A DNA stretch of 47,561 nt from positions 1 to 47,561 of the IMG/VR virus record IMGVR_UViG_3300045612_000359; one strand, given 5' to 3'. Positions 8,916 through 16,987 of the stretch are shown piece by piece. Position 1 is the first letter of the stretch; every line of letters starts with the position of its first letter. Origin of the DNA: a virus. The notes beneath the pieces are model-generated. The model made no database searches, was not told the DNA's origin, and was given only the letters and a program-made list of their open reading frames with translations. Made by a program: the position numbers and the translations under genes.

Positions 8916-8918
8916 ATA
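8912..8918 (+). promoter_or_regulatory. Late promoter (CTAAATA) at the gp46 stop
   Basis: CTAAATA overlaps the gp46 stop codon and precedes the small gene at 8933 by 14 bases. Motif match only. Confidence 0.55.
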
Positions 8919-8932
8919 GCTATAAACCTTCA

Positions 8933-9088
8933 ATGAAAATTCCAAATTGGCAGCATCACTCTAAAAAGGATCAGAAACGAAGGCTTAAACCTCAAGCTCT
9001 TCGTCAAGCAAAAGCAAGAAGACAAGCACTCAAGAAACGTATCCAACAAGGCAGCCAGTATTCAAACTGGCCATTAAGGTGTCTATAA
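8933..9088 (+). CDS. Small highly basic protein (51 aa)
   Basis: ATG 8933 to TAA 9088 encodes MKIPNWQHHSKKDQKRRLKP..., with about a third Lys/Arg/His and a mid-section QAKARRQALKKRIQQ likely to be an amphipathic helix. It has its own late-type promoter just upstream. It could be a nucleic-acid-binding or internal head protein, but nothing in the sequence shows which. The GC content and codon use are higher than the surrounding intergenic DNA, supporting that it is coding. Confidence 0.65.
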   Translation: MKIPNWQHHSKKDQKRRLKPQALRQAKARRQALKKRIQQGSQYSNWPLRCL

Positions 9089-9130
9089 GGTATCTTTTTA
9101 TGTATTATATGATCAGTTGAAACAAATTTC

Positions 9131-11311
9131 ATGACCATTAATTACGAAGTCAAAGGAAATCTTGCTCGTCTTCTTGCTACTGAAGATCTCGTAGTAGAGC
9201 ATAAGAAGGTCTCTACGGCCTGCTTTAACATCCATACGAGGGTTTTGACCCTTCCCATCTGGGAAAGGGCTTCTGCGACCGTATACGACCTTCTGGTGGG
9301 CCATGAGGTTGGTCATGCATTGTATACTCCAATAGAAGATTGGAAACAGATTCAAGATGTTCCAAAGTCTTATGTCAATATTACTGAAGATGCTCGTATT
9401 GAAAAATTGATGAAGCGTAGGTATAATGGATTGAATAGGATTTTTTATACTGGATACAAAGAACTTTATGATATAGATTTTTTCTGTCTGGGCGAAGATT
9501 TTGATATCACTACTTTCAATTTGGCAGACCGAGTTAATCTTCATTTTAAGATCGGTAATTTTCTAATTATTGAATTTAATGAAGAAGAACAGCAAATTTT
9601 AGATCTTATAGAGAAATCTGAGACTTTTGAAGATGCTCTAAATGCTGCTCGTCTTATGTACAAATATTGTAAAGAAGAACTAAAAAATTTAAATTCTATA
9701 AATGAGCATGTAGAGAACTATGAAATTATTTCTGATGGTGAAGCATCTTCAGAAATTTCCGAATCTACTTCGGAATTTACTCCAGAATCTTCAGAACAAG
9801 AATCTTCTCAAGGAAGTTCTACGGATGGTTCAAGTCCAGAACCAGAAACTACGGAAACTCCTTCTGATGGAGAGGCAAAAAATGAATTAGATGAATTGAA
9901 TTCTGAATCTACAGAATCTCAATCAAAATCTAATCTAGGTGGAGACAAAACTGATTCTGAACCTACAGTTCGTACAGACAAAAGTTTTGAAGAATCTATT
10001 AAAAAATTAATTAATGGTACCAGTGAAGAAACTGTGTATGTTGAATTTCCAAAACTGAATTTGAAAAATATTATTATTGAGTCTGATATTTTTCATAGTA
10101 GACTTTTAAAATATTGGAAAGATGTTGATAGTGATACTTCAATACCGGATGGTAAATATTTGAAATATAAGCAAGATGCTCAAAACCAAGTCAATTATAT
10201 GATGAAGGAATTTGAATGCAAAAAAACTGCGGATTCTTATGCTCGTGCAAAAACTTCTCGCACTGGAATTTTAGATTGCTCCAAGCTTCATACTTACAAG
10301 TATAATGAAGATCTATTTAAAAAAGTAACAACTCTATCTGATGGAAAAAATCACGGATTGATTTTTGTTTTGGATTGGTCTGGTTCTATGGATGGATGTA
10401 TTTTTGATACTGTAAAGCAGATGTTTAATATTGTTCTATTCTGCAAAAAAGCTAGTATTCCCTTTGAAGTTTATGCTTTTTCAAATGAATATTATGAAGT
10501 GGAGAATGACAAAAAAATTATTCTAAAGAGATCCTATGAAATTGCAGAATATTTACTTTCAGTTCCAAGCGATTTTAAAATGATTAAAATTCTTACCAGC
10601 GAATCTAGAGTAAATATTTTAGATAGTTATATGAAAAATATTTTTCGTATTGCTTACTATTATAATGATCGTGGATATGCTTCCTATACTATTCCTGCAT
10701 TTGCTTCTCTTTCTGGAACTCCTTTAAATGAGGCTATGATTAGTTTGGGGCAAATTATTCCAGAGTTTAGGAAAAAAACAAAGGTTCAGAAACTGCATTG
10801 TATTATTCTAACTGATGGAGATGCTGCTGGCATTCCATATCACAAAATGATTAAAACTAGTAATGGTGAAGATTGCTATATGGGATATCGCTCACTTCGC
10901 CCAGGAGTATGTCTTCGGAATCGTTCAACCGGAAAGACCTATAATTTAGATTCAGGTCATTATCAAATTAACTCTAAAATTCTTGAATGTGTAAAGGAAG
11001 CTAATCCTGAAGTTAATTTCATTGGAATACGTTTAGTGGAATCTGGTGAGTTTAATTATTTTATCAATCGTTATCCTATGGATGATGATAAAATCAAATC
11101 TCTGAAAGATGATTGGAAAAAAAATAAATCAATTAGTCTCACTAATTGTGGATATACCAAATATTTTGGAATATCTCTTAGCTCTTTAAATCAAGATAGT
11201 TCTTTAAAAGTAAAGCCAAATGAAAGCGTTCTAACTGCTTTTAAAAGATCTGTAAATTTGAATAAAATGAATAAAAAGTTTCTAAATGAATTTGTTTCTT
11301 TGATTTCTTAA
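9131..11311 (+). CDS. Large HExxH metallopeptidase-like + VWA-domain protein (CobT-like)
   Basis: A 726-residue protein. The N-terminal domain contains HEVGH (residues 58-62), a gluzincin-type zinc motif, with IEDWKQIQDVPKSYVNITEDARIEKLM following. Residues ~195-285 are a Ser/Glu/Thr-rich disordered linker. The C-terminal half is a von Willebrand A domain with MIDAS residues DWSGS (415-419), a Thr in SGTPLNEAM, and ILTDGDAAG. Cyanophage annotations call this gene 'peptidase' or CobT-like. It is followed, after one gene, by a CobS/MoxR-type AAA+ ATPase. MoxR-VWA pairs typically act as metal-insertion or disassembly chaperones, so the two probably work together. The substrate is unknown. Bases ~9210-9310 are noticeably more GC-rich than the rest. 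Confidence 0.85.
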   Translation: MTINYEVKGNLARLLATEDLVVEHKKVSTACFNIHTRVLTLPIWERASATVYDLLVGHEVGHALYTPIEDWKQIQDVPKSYVNITEDARIEKLMKRRYNGLNRIFYTGYKELYDIDFFCLGEDFDITTFNLADRVNLHFKIGNFLIIEFNEEEQQILDLIEKSETFEDALNAARLMYKYCKEELKNLNSINEHVENYEIISDGEASSEISESTSEFTPESSEQESSQGSSTDGSSPEPETTETPSDGEAKNELDELNSESTESQSKSNLGGDKTDSEPTVRTDKSFEESIKKLINGTSEETVYVEFPKLNLKNIIIESDIFHSRLLKYWKDVDSDTSIPDGKYLKYKQDAQNQVNYMMKEFECKKTADSYARAKTSRTGILDCSKLHTYKYNEDLFKKVTTLSDGKNHGLIFVLDWSGSMDGCIFDTVKQMFNIVLFCKKASIPFEVYAFSNEYYEVENDKKIILKRSYEIAEYLLSVPSDFKMIKILTSESRVNILDSYMKNIFRIAYYYNDRGYASYTIPAFASLSGTPLNEAMISLGQIIPEFRKKTKVQKLHCIILTDGDAAGIPYHKMIKTSNGEDCYMGYRSLRPGVCLRNRSTGKTYNLDSGHYQINSKILECVKEANPEVNFIGIRLVESGEFNYFINRYPMDDDKIKSLKDDWKKNKSISLTNCGYTKYFGISLSSLNQDSSLKVKPNESVLTAFKRSVNLNKMNKKFLNEFVSLIS

Positions 11312-11315
11312 TATT

Positions 11316-11338
11316 GGGGGGTTTAGGCCCCCTTTTTT
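11316..11338 (+). terminator. Intrinsic terminator after the VWA gene
   Basis: A G-run at 11316-11321 pairs with CCCCC at 11328-11332 across a TTTAGG loop; six T follow. AATAAATA immediately after (11339-11346) resembles a weak late promoter for the next gene. Confidence 0.85.
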
Positions 11339-11366
11339 AATAAATAAAATAAAACTAATTAGAATT

Positions 11367-12323
11367 ATGAATTCTAAAACAATACAAAGTTTAACAGAAG
11401 TTTATACTAGCATTTATGAAGATGCCCTTCAAGGTAGACTTTTAAAGAGGGATGATGCAACTCCATATAAGTTTAATCGCAAAGGCGGAGGATCTTCAAC
11501 TACATTTAGAGCAACTGATCCAGTTTCAACTTCTAAACCAACATCTACGTCAGTTGAATCTCCTACTCCAAAAACATCTCCAGGTCAATTGTCATTAAAT
11601 ACATTGCGGGCTACTGGTGGTACTCCTGGCCCTCCTCCTGGAGCAACAGTTCGTGCCACAGGGCCAACTGGAAATTTTCCACAATTGAATCGTTATATCA
11701 ATAAGCCAAGTTCGGGAATGTTAGTTCCTGCATCTAAAGCTTTGGGTATTGCTAGAGCTGCCAGAATTGGATCTCCTCTAGGAATTGTTGCTGCAGTTAT
11801 GGAGCCAACTCCAACATCTTCACAAGATACTCCTTCTACTGCTCTTCTTTCAAAATCAACGAAGGCTCAGCAATCTGTTGGAAAATATAATACTATGGAT
11901 CCTGGTGGAAGAATTCGGAATCGTTTAGCAGTTGGTCAAGGTAAAGTTGGAACAGTTGCTCAATCTTTTGACAAAGAATATGCTAAGCAAAAGTCTGCTG
12001 GAGCAAAGACATTCAATTTTCAGGGTAAAAGCTATACCACAGATTCTTATGATTTCTTTGATATGATGATGGACTATTTAATTTCTGAAGGTTATGCTGA
12101 TACGAATAAAAATGCTATTGTAATTATGGCAAATATGAGTGAGGAGTGGAAGCGGAGTATTGTTGAAGAAACTACAAGAACCGAATATCTTCAAAAAAAA
12201 TTTAATAAAGAAAACAAGAAAAAATCTGGTTCTGCTCTTACTTTTATTCCTGGAAAGCAAAATACTGGGCAAGCACTACAGAAAGCAAGAGAATCTGAAA
12301 GACATATGAGTGGTGATAAATAA
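11367..12323 (+). CDS. Pro/Ser/Thr-rich virion-like protein, unknown function
   Basis: A 318-residue protein with a helical leader MNSKTIQSLTEVYTSIYE, then ~150 residues rich in Pro, Ser, Thr and Gly with two similar GAT/RAT segments (LRATGGTPGPPPGATVRATGPTG), and a C-terminal helical region containing YDFFDMMMDYLISEGYADTNKNAIVIMANMSEEWK. IYE|DA at residues 16-20 resembles a gp21 prohead-protease site. Terminators on both sides make it a separate unit, and the late-like element upstream suggests virion expression. It is not a recognised family; internal head protein or structural component are possibilities. Confidence 0.7.
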   Translation: MNSKTIQSLTEVYTSIYEDALQGRLLKRDDATPYKFNRKGGGSSTTFRATDPVSTSKPTSTSVESPTPKTSPGQLSLNTLRATGGTPGPPPGATVRATGPTGNFPQLNRYINKPSSGMLVPASKALGIARAARIGSPLGIVAAVMEPTPTSSQDTPSTALLSKSTKAQQSVGKYNTMDPGGRIRNRLAVGQGKVGTVAQSFDKEYAKQKSAGAKTFNFQGKSYTTDSYDFFDMMMDYLISEGYADTNKNAIVIMANMSEEWKRSIVEETTRTEYLQKKFNKENKKKSGSALTFIPGKQNTGQALQKARESERHMSGDK

Positions 12324-12345
12324 ACCACTTTCCAAACTGGCACAG

Positions 12346-12369
12346 GGGGGCTATGATAGCCCCCTTTTT
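12346..12369 (+). terminator. Intrinsic terminator before cobS
   Basis: GGGGGCTA-TGA-TAGCCCCC, a perfect 8-bp stem with a 3-nt loop, followed by five T. Confidence 0.92.
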
Positions 12370-12404
12370 CATGTAGTATTACATTGCTGATAACAAATGA
12401 ACCA

Positions 12405-13541
12405 ATGCCCAAAACAATTATGATGACTGATGATCAGATCCTTCAAGATCTTAAGGCTACTTATGGTCCAGAAATAACCTCAGGTGATATTCGTGGATAT
12501 TGTGCTATGAAAGATATTTCATATCCCACTGTAACTCGTCGTTTGGAAAAATTTAAAACTGGTCACGGTAAGTGGAATCTTGAGATTACTCCTCAAGAAG
12601 TTGAAAAAATTGAAAATGCATATATTGCTCCTGCAGCAATTCCAGCAATTGAACAAAATCTTATTCCAGAAAAAGATGATAACTTTGTCAACTTTGGCAA
12701 TTTCTTAGACATTAAAAAAGTCATTTCTACTCGTTTGTTTTATCCCACCTTCATTACTGGCCTTTCTGGTAATGGTAAAACTTTTTGTGTAGAACAAGCT
12801 TGTGCTCAACTAAAGCGAGAACTTATTCGTGTAAATATTACAATTGAAACTGATGAAGATGATCTTATTGGCGGTTTTCGTCTTATTGATGGGGATACCG
12901 TCTGGCACAACGGCCCAGTCATTGAAGCCCTCCAACGAGGAGCTGTATTGCTTCTTGACGAAATTGACCTTGCCTCTAACAAAATTCTCTGTCTCCAATC
13001 TATCCTGGAAGGGAAGGGAGTATTCCTTAAAAAAATTGGAAAATTTATTCAACCAAAACCCGGATTTACAATCATCGCAACCGCCAATACTAAAGGCAAA
13101 GGTTCAGATGATGGAAGGTTCATTGGAACTAATGTGCTCAACGAAGCCTTTCTTGAAAGGTTCTACATCACCTTAGAGCAAAAGTATCCCCAAACGGCTA
13201 TTGAACTTAAGATTCTGGAAAAAGTTTGTTCCAGTTTGAATATTGAAGATTGCAGTGAATTTTGCAATTACCTAGTTCGTTGGGCAGATAACATTCGTAA
13301 AACCTTCTATGATGGTGGAATTGAAGAGGTAATTAGTACTCGTCGTTTGGTTCACATCATTCGTACATATGCAATCTTTAAGAATAAAGACAAGGCCATT
13401 CGCCATTGCATCAATCGGTTTGATGAAATCACCAAACAATCGTTTATGAATTTGTACAATGCGGTTGATGGAACCGGTGAATCTGAAGAATTTAAAGAAT
13501 CTAATTCTTCAAATGTAGTTGACGAAGATGAATCGGTATGA
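12405..13541 (+). CDS. cobS: CobS/MoxR-family AAA+ ATPase
   Basis: A 378-residue AAA+ ATPase. I choose ATG 12405 (MPKTIMMTDDQ); the upstream in-frame TTG at 12384 is less likely and ATG 12420/12423 are alternatives. An N-terminal ~60-residue region (ILQDLKATYGPEITSGDIRGYC) precedes the AAA core with Walker A GLSGNGKT (119-126), Walker B LLLDEIDL (~183-190), ATANTKGKG (sensor region), and ERFYITLEQKYP/STRRLVHIIR (arginine finger and sensor 2). CobS is a subunit of aerobic cobaltochelatase and a widespread cyanophage gene. The partner candidate is the VWA protein at 9131; no large chelatase subunit (CobN) is in the window. Its 3' end contains a promoter for the replication genes. Confidence 0.9.
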   Translation: MPKTIMMTDDQILQDLKATYGPEITSGDIRGYCAMKDISYPTVTRRLEKFKTGHGKWNLEITPQEVEKIENAYIAPAAIPAIEQNLIPEKDDNFVNFGNFLDIKKVISTRLFYPTFITGLSGNGKTFCVEQACAQLKRELIRVNITIETDEDDLIGGFRLIDGDTVWHNGPVIEALQRGAVLLLDEIDLASNKILCLQSILEGKGVFLKKIGKFIQPKPGFTIIATANTKGKGSDDGRFIGTNVLNEAFLERFYITLEQKYPQTAIELKILEKVCSSLNIEDCSEFCNYLVRWADNIRKTFYDGGIEEVISTRRLVHIIRTYAIFKNKDKAIRHCINRFDEITKQSFMNLYNAVDGTGESEEFKESNSSNVVDEDESV

Positions 13542-13547
13542 TATAAT
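13519..13547 (+). promoter_or_regulatory. Consensus sigma70 promoter for the clamp/clamp-loader genes
   Basis: TTGACG (13519-13524), a 17-bp spacer and TATAAT (13542-13547), with TG one base before the -10 (extended -10). It is embedded in the last codons of cobS; the predicted start near 13554 falls inside the hairpin at 13550-13568. Confidence 0.85.
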
Positions 13548-13549
13548 TT

Positions 13550-13568
13550 GGGGAGGCATGTCCTCCCC
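13550..13568 (+). promoter_or_regulatory. Hairpin at the predicted transcript start
   Basis: GGGGAGG-CATGT-CCTCCCC, a perfect 7-bp stem. No T-run follows (CTATAATTC), so it is a weak terminator at best; it may instead terminate cobS transcription inefficiently or cap the 5' end of the downstream mRNA. Confidence 0.7.
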
Positions 13569-13582
13569 CTATAATTCAAATT

Positions 13583-13939
13583 ATGTCTGAAACATCTGAT
13601 ACCAAATATACCTTGAAATGCAAGGAAACTAATACTATTGATCTTCATTGGAAATATAATGAAGATAAAATTTTAAAAGAAGTTCAAGAATATGTTGCTA
13701 GAACTTACCATTCACACTACACCTCCGAAAGTTCAAAAGTCCAAACTCTAGATTTGATTGAATCTATTGGTGATGCTGAACCATTTTGCCGAAGCAATGC
13801 AATTAAGTATTTGAGTCGGTTTGGTAAGAAGAATGGTAAGTCCAAACTTGATATTCTCAAAGTAATTCACTATTGTATTTTACTTTATCATTTTGCTGGT
13901 CTTGACAATGAAACTAAGGGAACCTATGAAACTTTCTGA
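13583..13939 (+). CDS. DUF3310-like phage protein
   Basis: A 118-residue protein. The second half, DAEPFCRSNAIKYLSRFGKKNGKSKLDILKVIHYCILL, matches the pattern of the DUF3310 ('nucleotide kinase-like') phage family, whose members have (F/Y)CxGNxIKYxxRxGxK...DLxKAxxY. Biochemical role is unsettled. It is the first gene after the promoter at 13519 and overlaps the gp45 start by 14 nt, so it is co-expressed with the replisome genes. Confidence 0.75.
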   Translation: MSETSDTKYTLKCKETNTIDLHWKYNEDKILKEVQEYVARTYHSHYTSESSKVQTLDLIESIGDAEPFCRSNAIKYLSRFGKKNGKSKLDILKVIHYCILLYHFAGLDNETKGTYETF

Positions 13940-14597
13940 CAAAACAATTTCACTGCTTAGGAACTTTGTTGATGTGAATCAATCTTTGATGTTTCGTTCG
14001 GGCAATAAAATCAAAACAATGTCCCTGATGAAAAATCTTTTTGCTGAAGCTTCAATTACTGAAACGATTCCTCGGGATTTTGCAATTTATGATCTGGGCC
14101 AATTTTTGAATGGAGTGTCCCTTCATCAAAATCCAGAAATTACTTTTGATAATGATTCTTACCTAACAATTCATGGTGGCGGTCATAAGACAAAATATTA
14201 TTTTGCAGATCCATCTCTTATTATCAGTCCTTCACTGGATAAGGAAATTAAACTTCCATCTGAAGACGTTTGTTTTGAACTCAGTTCAGATCAACTTAAA
14301 AGTTTATTGAAAGCTTCTGCAGTTTATCAAATATTTGATCTTACTGTAATTGGAGATGGTAAGTCAATTAAACTATTGGTAAGGGATAAAGAAAATTCAA
14401 CTTCTAATGAATTTTCTATTAATGTGGGTCAAACAGATTCAATCTTTACCTTCAACTTTAGGGTAGAGAATTTAAAGATTCTTCCTGGAAAATACGAAGT
14501 TGTCATTTCGCAACAAAATTTTTCTAGGTTCCGTCATACGACTATAGATCTGGTATACTACATTGCACTTGAACCCGATTCCACTTTTGGCGAATGA
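13926..14597 (+). CDS. 45: gp45 sliding clamp
   Basis: A 223-residue DNA polymerase processivity clamp (T4 gp45 has 228). Start at ATG 13926 (MKLSDKTISLLRNFVDVN); the family begins MKLS, and the frame open upstream lies within the preceding gene. Recognisable segments are FAEASITETIPRDFAIYDLGQFL, an internal VCFELSSDQLKSLLKAS and a C-terminal RHTTIDLVYYIALEPDSTFGE. It forms the trimeric ring loaded by gp44/gp62, tethers gp43, and in T4 also activates late promoters through gp33/gp55. It overlaps the next gene by 4 nt. Confidence 0.95.
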   Translation: MKLSDKTISLLRNFVDVNQSLMFRSGNKIKTMSLMKNLFAEASITETIPRDFAIYDLGQFLNGVSLHQNPEITFDNDSYLTIHGGGHKTKYYFADPSLIISPSLDKEIKLPSEDVCFELSSDQLKSLLKASAVYQIFDLTVIGDGKSIKLLVRDKENSTSNEFSINVGQTDSIFTFNFRVENLKILPGKYEVVISQQNFSRFRHTTIDLVYYIALEPDSTFGE

Positions 14598-15103
14598 ATG
14601 TTTTTGTGACAAATAAATTTCCTGCAGAAAGTGCAATTGTACTTCCTGACCGACATATAACAAAAATGCCAGTAGAAACTTGCCAACTTTTGGCAATCGT
14701 GGCATCTAAATGGTATCATAATTACGGCACTCTTCCCAAAGCAGATGGTACACCTTATGCAACTGAAAAGGGTGCTTTTCGTAATCACCCCTGTACTCAA
14801 TGGGTTGCGAAGTCCATTCATAATGCGTATTGGTTGATTAAACACGGTATGAATCTCTGCGATGAGTACTCTGTACGATATGGTAAAACACATTCGTGCT
14901 ATAATACTCTTTTACACGCATATTATCTTTTTCCAAAAGGTAAGATTACCAGTGTAGAAAACTTTGTTCGTGCGATGCCTGATGAGTATAAACTTGACGA
15001 CAGCATTGACACTTTTACTGCTTACAAGATGTATATTGCATCCAAGCCTTGGGTGAAAGATAATTATCTTCGTATTCCGTCCAGAAAACCTGATTGGGTA
15101 TGA
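14594..15103 (+). CDS. Unknown protein resembling the Pyr_excise/MSMEG_6728 family
   Basis: A 169-residue protein lying between the clamp and clamp-loader genes. FVTNKFPAESAIVLPDRHITKMPVETCQLL, followed by NHPCTQWV and NLCDEYSVRYGKTHSC, resembles the pattern (D)xxRLxKQRVETLQIL...HPAVRMW...CxEWxxRG of MSMEG_6728/Pyr_excise proteins, which are distantly related to pyrimidine-dimer glycosylases. The resemblance is from memory and the catalytic activity is not shown. A role in repair coupled to replication would fit the position. It overlaps gp45 by 4 nt (ATGA). Confidence 0.75.
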   Translation: MNVFVTNKFPAESAIVLPDRHITKMPVETCQLLAIVASKWYHNYGTLPKADGTPYATEKGAFRNHPCTQWVAKSIHNAYWLIKHGMNLCDEYSVRYGKTHSCYNTLLHAYYLFPKGKITSVENFVRAMPDEYKLDDSIDTFTAYKMYIASKPWVKDNYLRIPSRKPDWV

Positions 15104-15105
15104 TT

Positions 15106-15186
15106 ATGAGTCAGATTAAAATTTTGAATGAAATTTTAACCGAAATTAATAACATTCCTTTGATTTATTTATATGATGAAAACTGA
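15106..15186 (+). CDS. Possible 26-aa leader peptide overlapping gp44
   Basis: ATG 15106 starts three bases after the preceding stop and encodes MSQIKILNEILTEINNIPLIY..., ending at TGA 15186 inside gp44. It bridges what would otherwise be a 69-bp gap, and its stop overlaps the first codons of gp44, which has no clear Shine-Dalgarno. It could couple translation into gp44; it could equally be chance. Confidence 0.3.
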   Translation: MSQIKILNEILTEINNIPLIYLYDEN

Positions 15187-16129
15187 AAAAACTGATTTTC
15201 TTTGGGTAGAGCAGTATAGGCCAAGAATAATTGAAGATTGCATTCTTCCGCCAGACATTAAACAGACTTTTAAAGATTTTGTAAAACAAGGAGAAATACC
15301 CAACCTTCTTCTTGCTGGCCCTCCGGGAATTGGTAAAACTACAATAGCTAAAGCATTGTGTAATGAATTGGGAGCAGATAACTATGTAATTAATGGTAGT
15401 GATGAGGGAAGATTTCTTGATACAGTTAGAAACCAAGCAAAGAACTTTTCTACAACCGTTTCACTTACATCGGATGCTAAGCACAAAGTCATCATTATTG
15501 ACGAAGCTGATAACACAACCAACGATGTACAACTCCTCTTACGGGCGAATGTTGAGAAGTATTATAGCAACTGCAGATTTATATTTACCTGCAACTATAA
15601 AAACAAAATCATTGAACCACTCCATTCCCGTTGTTCCGTTGTGGACTTTAGAATTGGATCTGAACAGAGAGCACAACTATCAGCAGAATTTTTCAAAAGA
15701 ATCTCAGAAATCTTGCTTGAGCAAAAAATTGAATACGATAAGAAAGTTCTCTTTCGGTTAATTAATAAACATTTTCCCGATTGGAGAAGGGTTTTAAATG
15801 AATGTCAACGATATTCAGTATCTGGTAAAATTGATTCTGGTATTCTTGTAAATTTTTCGGACATAAAAACAAATGATCTCATTAAACATATCAAAGAGAA
15901 GAACTTTACGGAAGTTCGTAAATGGATTGTTTCAAATCTTGATAATGACTCTAGTACTATTCTTCGGAGTGTATATGATGCTTTATATCAACATTTGGAT
16001 GGTCCCAGTATTGCTGCTTGCGTACTTATTGTGGCAAAGTATCAGTACCAATCGGCTTTTGTAGCAGATCAAGAGATAAATCTTCTTGCCGCATTTACTG
16101 AGATAATGGTGGAGGCAAAATTTAAATGA
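15173..16129 (+). CDS. 44: gp44 clamp loader ATPase subunit
   Basis: A 318-residue AAA+ clamp loader (T4 gp44 has 319). FLWVEQYRPRIIEDCILP at the N-terminus, Walker A GPPGIGKT at 49-56, Walker B VIIIDEADN, SRC motif PLHSRCSVVDF, and sensor 2 FPDWRRVLNECQRY. Four copies with one gp62 load the gp45 ring at primer-template junctions. Two adjacent ATG codons (15173 and 15176) could serve as start; there is no strong RBS. It overlaps gp62 by four bases. Confidence 0.96.
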   Translation: MMKTEKTDFLWVEQYRPRIIEDCILPPDIKQTFKDFVKQGEIPNLLLAGPPGIGKTTIAKALCNELGADNYVINGSDEGRFLDTVRNQAKNFSTTVSLTSDAKHKVIIIDEADNTTNDVQLLLRANVEKYYSNCRFIFTCNYKNKIIEPLHSRCSVVDFRIGSEQRAQLSAEFFKRISEILLEQKIEYDKKVLFRLINKHFPDWRRVLNECQRYSVSGKIDSGILVNFSDIKTNDLIKHIKEKNFTEVRKWIVSNLDNDSSTILRSVYDALYQHLDGPSIAACVLIVAKYQYQSAFVADQEINLLAAFTEIMVEAKFK

Positions 16130-16512
16130 GTATTGAATTGAAGGATTGGTTGAATTCAATTAATCAGACAAAGATCAGTATAATGAACACTGATCCTGAT
16201 AGTGTTCATGATTATGTACCTTATGTTATTAATAAATGTTTTTCGGGGCATATTGATTCTATAATGTTTGCAAATGAAATGAATATAAATCATTTCTTGA
16301 ATAAAAAAATGCAGTATGATTTTTTACTAAATAGTTTGAGAAAAAGGAAGAGATTTTCTCTCTGGCCCAAGAAAGAAAATATCAAAGATCTTGAATGTGT
16401 CAAATCATACTATGGCTATAGTAATGAAAAGGCAGAACAAGCTTTGAGAATTCTGACTGAAGATCAAATTAAATTTATTAAAAAAAAGCTTGAAACTGGA
16501 GGATTAAAATGA
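16126..16512 (+). CDS. 62: gp62 clamp loader small subunit
   Basis: A 128-residue protein positioned exactly where gp62 lies in T4-like phages, between gp44 and regA with 4-nt overlaps on both sides. It is shorter than T4 gp62 (187), as is usual in cyanophages. Visible features: LKDWLNSINQTKISIM, YVPYVINKCFSGHIDSIMFANEMN and QYDFLLNSLRKRKRFSLWPKKE, an arrangement shared by cyanophage gp62 proteins. It has no ATPase motifs, as expected. Identification rests partly on synteny. Confidence 0.9.
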   Translation: MSIELKDWLNSINQTKISIMNTDPDSVHDYVPYVINKCFSGHIDSIMFANEMNINHFLNKKMQYDFLLNSLRKRKRFSLWPKKENIKDLECVKSYYGYSNEKAEQALRILTEDQIKFIKKKLETGGLK

Positions 16513-16946
16513 GTGTTATACAGGAACCCGAAGTAAATTGGTCACCAGACCAAATGGTTGAAGTGATTTTAAATGAGCCAGATGATTTTCTGAAGGTTCG
16601 TGAAACACTTACCAGAATTGGTGTAGCCAGTAGAAAGGAAAAAAAGATCTATCAGTCTTGTCATATTTTGCATAAGCAAGGTAGATATTATATTGTTCAC
16701 TTTAAAGAACTTTTTGCTCTTGATGGTAAACATGCAAACTTAACTGTAAATGATGTTCAACGTCGTAATCGTATTTCCCAACTTCTTGCCGATTGGGGAT
16801 TGATTGAGATTGTTGACATTAATAGGATTCAAGATATTGCCCCTTTGAATCAAATCAAAGTCCTTTCATATAAAGAAAAGGATGAATGGACTCTTGAAAC
16901 TAAGTACAATATTGGTAAAAAGAAAAAGGTTCAGGAAACCGAATAA
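16509..16946 (+). CDS. regA: RegA translational repressor
   Basis: A 145-residue RegA (T4: 122). The core aligns well with T4: DDFLKVRETLTRIGVASRKEK, IYQSCHILHKQGRYYIVHFKELF, RRNRISQLLADWGLIEIV and EWTLETKYNIGKK. RegA binds the initiation regions of many early mRNAs and blocks translation. ATG 16509 is preceded by GGAGG at optimal spacing, which supports this start and gives an N-terminal extension of ~15 residues relative to T4 (whose equivalent would be M16). The C-terminus is Lys-rich. It is last in the clamp-loader operon and followed by a terminator. Confidence 0.97.
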   Translation: MSVIQEPEVNWSPDQMVEVILNEPDDFLKVRETLTRIGVASRKEKKIYQSCHILHKQGRYYIVHFKELFALDGKHANLTVNDVQRRNRISQLLADWGLIEIVDINRIQDIAPLNQIKVLSYKEKDEWTLETKYNIGKKKKVQETE

Positions 16947-16952
16947 TTTTTG

Positions 16953-16978
16953 TGGGGTTTTCATGCCCCATTTTTTTT
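16953..16978 (+). terminator. Intrinsic terminator after regA
   Basis: TGGGG-TTTTCATG-CCCCA stem-loop followed by eight T, seven bases after the regA stop. Confidence 0.88.
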
Positions 16979-16987
16979 AATTTGTAT

